A stretch of DNA of 64,000 nt, from positions 2,728,001 through 2,792,000 of the forward strand of contig NZ_JAVIWS010000001.1 of the NCBI RefSeq assembly GCF_031323975.1. The letters are read 5' to 3'. The stretch is from Escherichia ruysiae (lineage in GTDB: Bacteria > Pseudomonadota > Gammaproteobacteria > Enterobacterales > Enterobacteriaceae). The position numbers and the translations under genes were made by a program. Within the stretch, counting starts at the first letter, position 1; every line of letters starts with the position of its first letter. This document shows, in pieces, positions 62,893 to 64,000 of the stretch. The notes beneath the pieces were generated by a model, which was not told the origin of the DNA, ran no database searches, and worked only from the letters and a program-made list of their open reading frames with translations.

Positions 62893-64000
62893 TTAACTCA
62901 TCCATTTAAGAGGAGCGGTAATAAGCTCCGGTATAAAAATAAATAATGCTAACAACATGAATAAAACCATGACGTAAGGCGCGACGCCTTTTACCGCATC
63001 GTCAAATTTAAGTTTCGCCACGCCGCATACCACGTTAAGAACGTTACCGACTGGAGGCGTAATCAGTGATATTGAACAGTTGATAATAAACATGATGCCG
63101 AAATAGACCGGATCTATTCCTGCTTCTTTCACTAATGGCATTAATACTGGCGTAAGAATTAATACGGTAGGCGTTAAGTCCATGACCGTACTGATCACCA
63201 TAATGGCGAGCATAATGACGATGAATAATAAGCGGGGCGAATCAACCAACGGTTGTAATAGCTCCGATACCATCATGGGTAATTCGGCGATAGTAATAAG
63301 CCATGCAGATACCGCAGCAGAGGCCACCAGGAACATGACCACGGATGTGGTTTTCGCCGCGTTAATCAGTACATGATAAAGCGTGGAGAAGGTCATTTCG
63401 CGATAGACCACCACCGAGACGAACAGGGCGTAGAAGGCGGCAACCGCGCCTGCTTCGGTGGGTGTGAATAACCCCGAACGGAAACCGCCAATAATAATTA
63501 TCGGTAAAAAGAGCGCCCAAATACCGGAAATTAAGGATTGCCAGACTTCCCGCAGTGAGGCTTTCGGCTGACAAGGTAAATTCAGTCGTTTTGCCTGCCA
63601 CCACCAGGTAACCATCAGCGTGACGCCCATCATGACGCCCGGCGCTATGCCCGCCATAAATAGTTTGCTGATGGAGAGTCCGCTGGAGACGCCGAAGATA
63701 ATGAGTGGAATAGAGGGAGGGATAATGGCTGCAATAATCCCGCCGGAACCGATAAGCCCGGCGGCGCGATTTACCGGATAGTTGGCCTGACGCATCATTG
63801 GCACCAGCAGCGCCGCGACGGCTGCGGTATCGGCAACCGCAGAACCGGAAAGGCTTGCCATGATCATTGCCGCCAGCACGCCAACGTAACCCAGACCACC
63901 AGGTCTGTGACCCACCAGTTTCATTGGCAGGTCGACAATACGTTGCGACAGGCCGCCCGCGTTCATGATCTCACCTGCCAGCACAAAGAAGGGAATGGCT
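62893..64000 (-). CDS. yiaN: TRAP transporter large permease YiaN (5' part outside window)
   Basis: 369 codons of a DctM-family permease run off the window end. K-12 YiaN has 425 residues, so the first 56 or so are missing. It has multiple membrane segments, with GSGGIIAAIIPPSIPLIIFG and MDLTPTVLILTPVLMPL typical of DctM. It forms the channel with YiaM. Several substitutions relative to K-12, such as AAIIPPSIPL, are seen but nothing suggests loss of function. Confidence 0.93.
   Translation of the reverse strand, partial: AIPFFVLAGEIMNAGGLSQRIVDLPMKLVGHRPGGLGYVGVLAAMIMASLSGSAVADTAAVAALLVPMMRQANYPVNRAAGLIGSGGIIAAIIPPSIPLIIFGVSSGLSISKLFMAGIAPGVMMGVTLMVTWWWQAKRLNLPCQPKASLREVWQSLISGIWALFLPIIIIGGFRSGLFTPTEAGAVAAFYALFVSVVVYREMTFSTLYHVLINAAKTTSVVMFLVASAAVSAWLITIAELPMMVSELLQPLVDSPRLLFIVIMLAIMVISTVMDLTPTVLILTPVLMPLVKEAGIDPVYFGIMFIINCSISLITPPVGNVLNVVCGVAKLKFDDAVKGVAPYVMVLFMLLALFIFIPELITAPLKWMS

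Overview
The window is Enterobacteriaceae chromosome, almost certainly Escherichia coli or a very close Escherichia lineage. It opens inside a 16S rRNA gene whose internal spacer carries tRNA-Ile and tRNA-Ala. It then follows the familiar order downstream of rrnA: mobBA, yihD, srkA, dsbA, yihF, yihG, polA, spf (Spot 42), engB, csrC, yihI, hemN, glnG-glnL-glnA, typA, yihL, yihM, yihN. Protein sequences in this part look nearly identical to the K-12 proteins I remember.

Three regions depart from the K-12 layout. (1) 27.5-36.1 kb, exactly between yihN and yihX, where K-12 has the ompL-yihOPQRSTUVW sulfoglycolysis genes. Here a rearranged cluster encodes relatives of CsqR/YihW, YihV, YihU and YihT, a zinc-dependent alcohol dehydrogenase, two MFS transporters of families unlike YihO/YihP, and an aldose-1-epimerase-like protein. 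No YihQ sulfoquinovosidase and no YihS isomerase are present. The kinase, aldolase and reductase keep residues I associate with sulfonate recognition, so the likely chemistry is still sulfofructose to sulfofructose-1-phosphate to DHAP plus sulfolactaldehyde, then reduction to dihydroxypropanesulfonate. The substrate would enter by a different route. (2) 48.2-52.4 kb, between fdhD and yiiG, a two-gene cassette encodes an Hsp90/HtpG-like ATPase and a TPR-type protein. (3) From 53.7 kb to the end, the sequence leaves the expected yiiG-frv neighbourhood. It enters a beta-L-arabinofuranosidase (GH127) / GPH transporter / AraC module followed by the sgbE-sgbU-sgbH-lyxK-yiaO-yiaN operon on the minus strand. 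In K-12 that operon lies on the other side of oriC in the opposite orientation, so a large oriC-spanning inversion ending next to yiiG, or a transposed copy, is implied.

A smaller accessory patch at 39.2-41.3 kb lies between yiiD and fdhE. It holds a truncated alpha/beta hydrolase, an orphan XRE antitoxin-like gene, two small uncharacterised proteins and the RHH protein YiiE flanked by imperfect direct repeats. The aerobic formate dehydrogenase operon fdoGHI-fdhE follows, with an in-frame selenocysteine UGA in fdoG, then divergent fdhD.

Regulatory DNA that can be read directly includes the rrn boxA and terminators, Spot 42, CsrC, the sigma54 promoter and NtrC sites of glnA, an NtrC site at glnL, DnaA boxes before polA, the fdoG SECIS, and many terminator hairpins and REP-like elements. 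I see no integrase, transposase, CRISPR array or intact insertion sequence.
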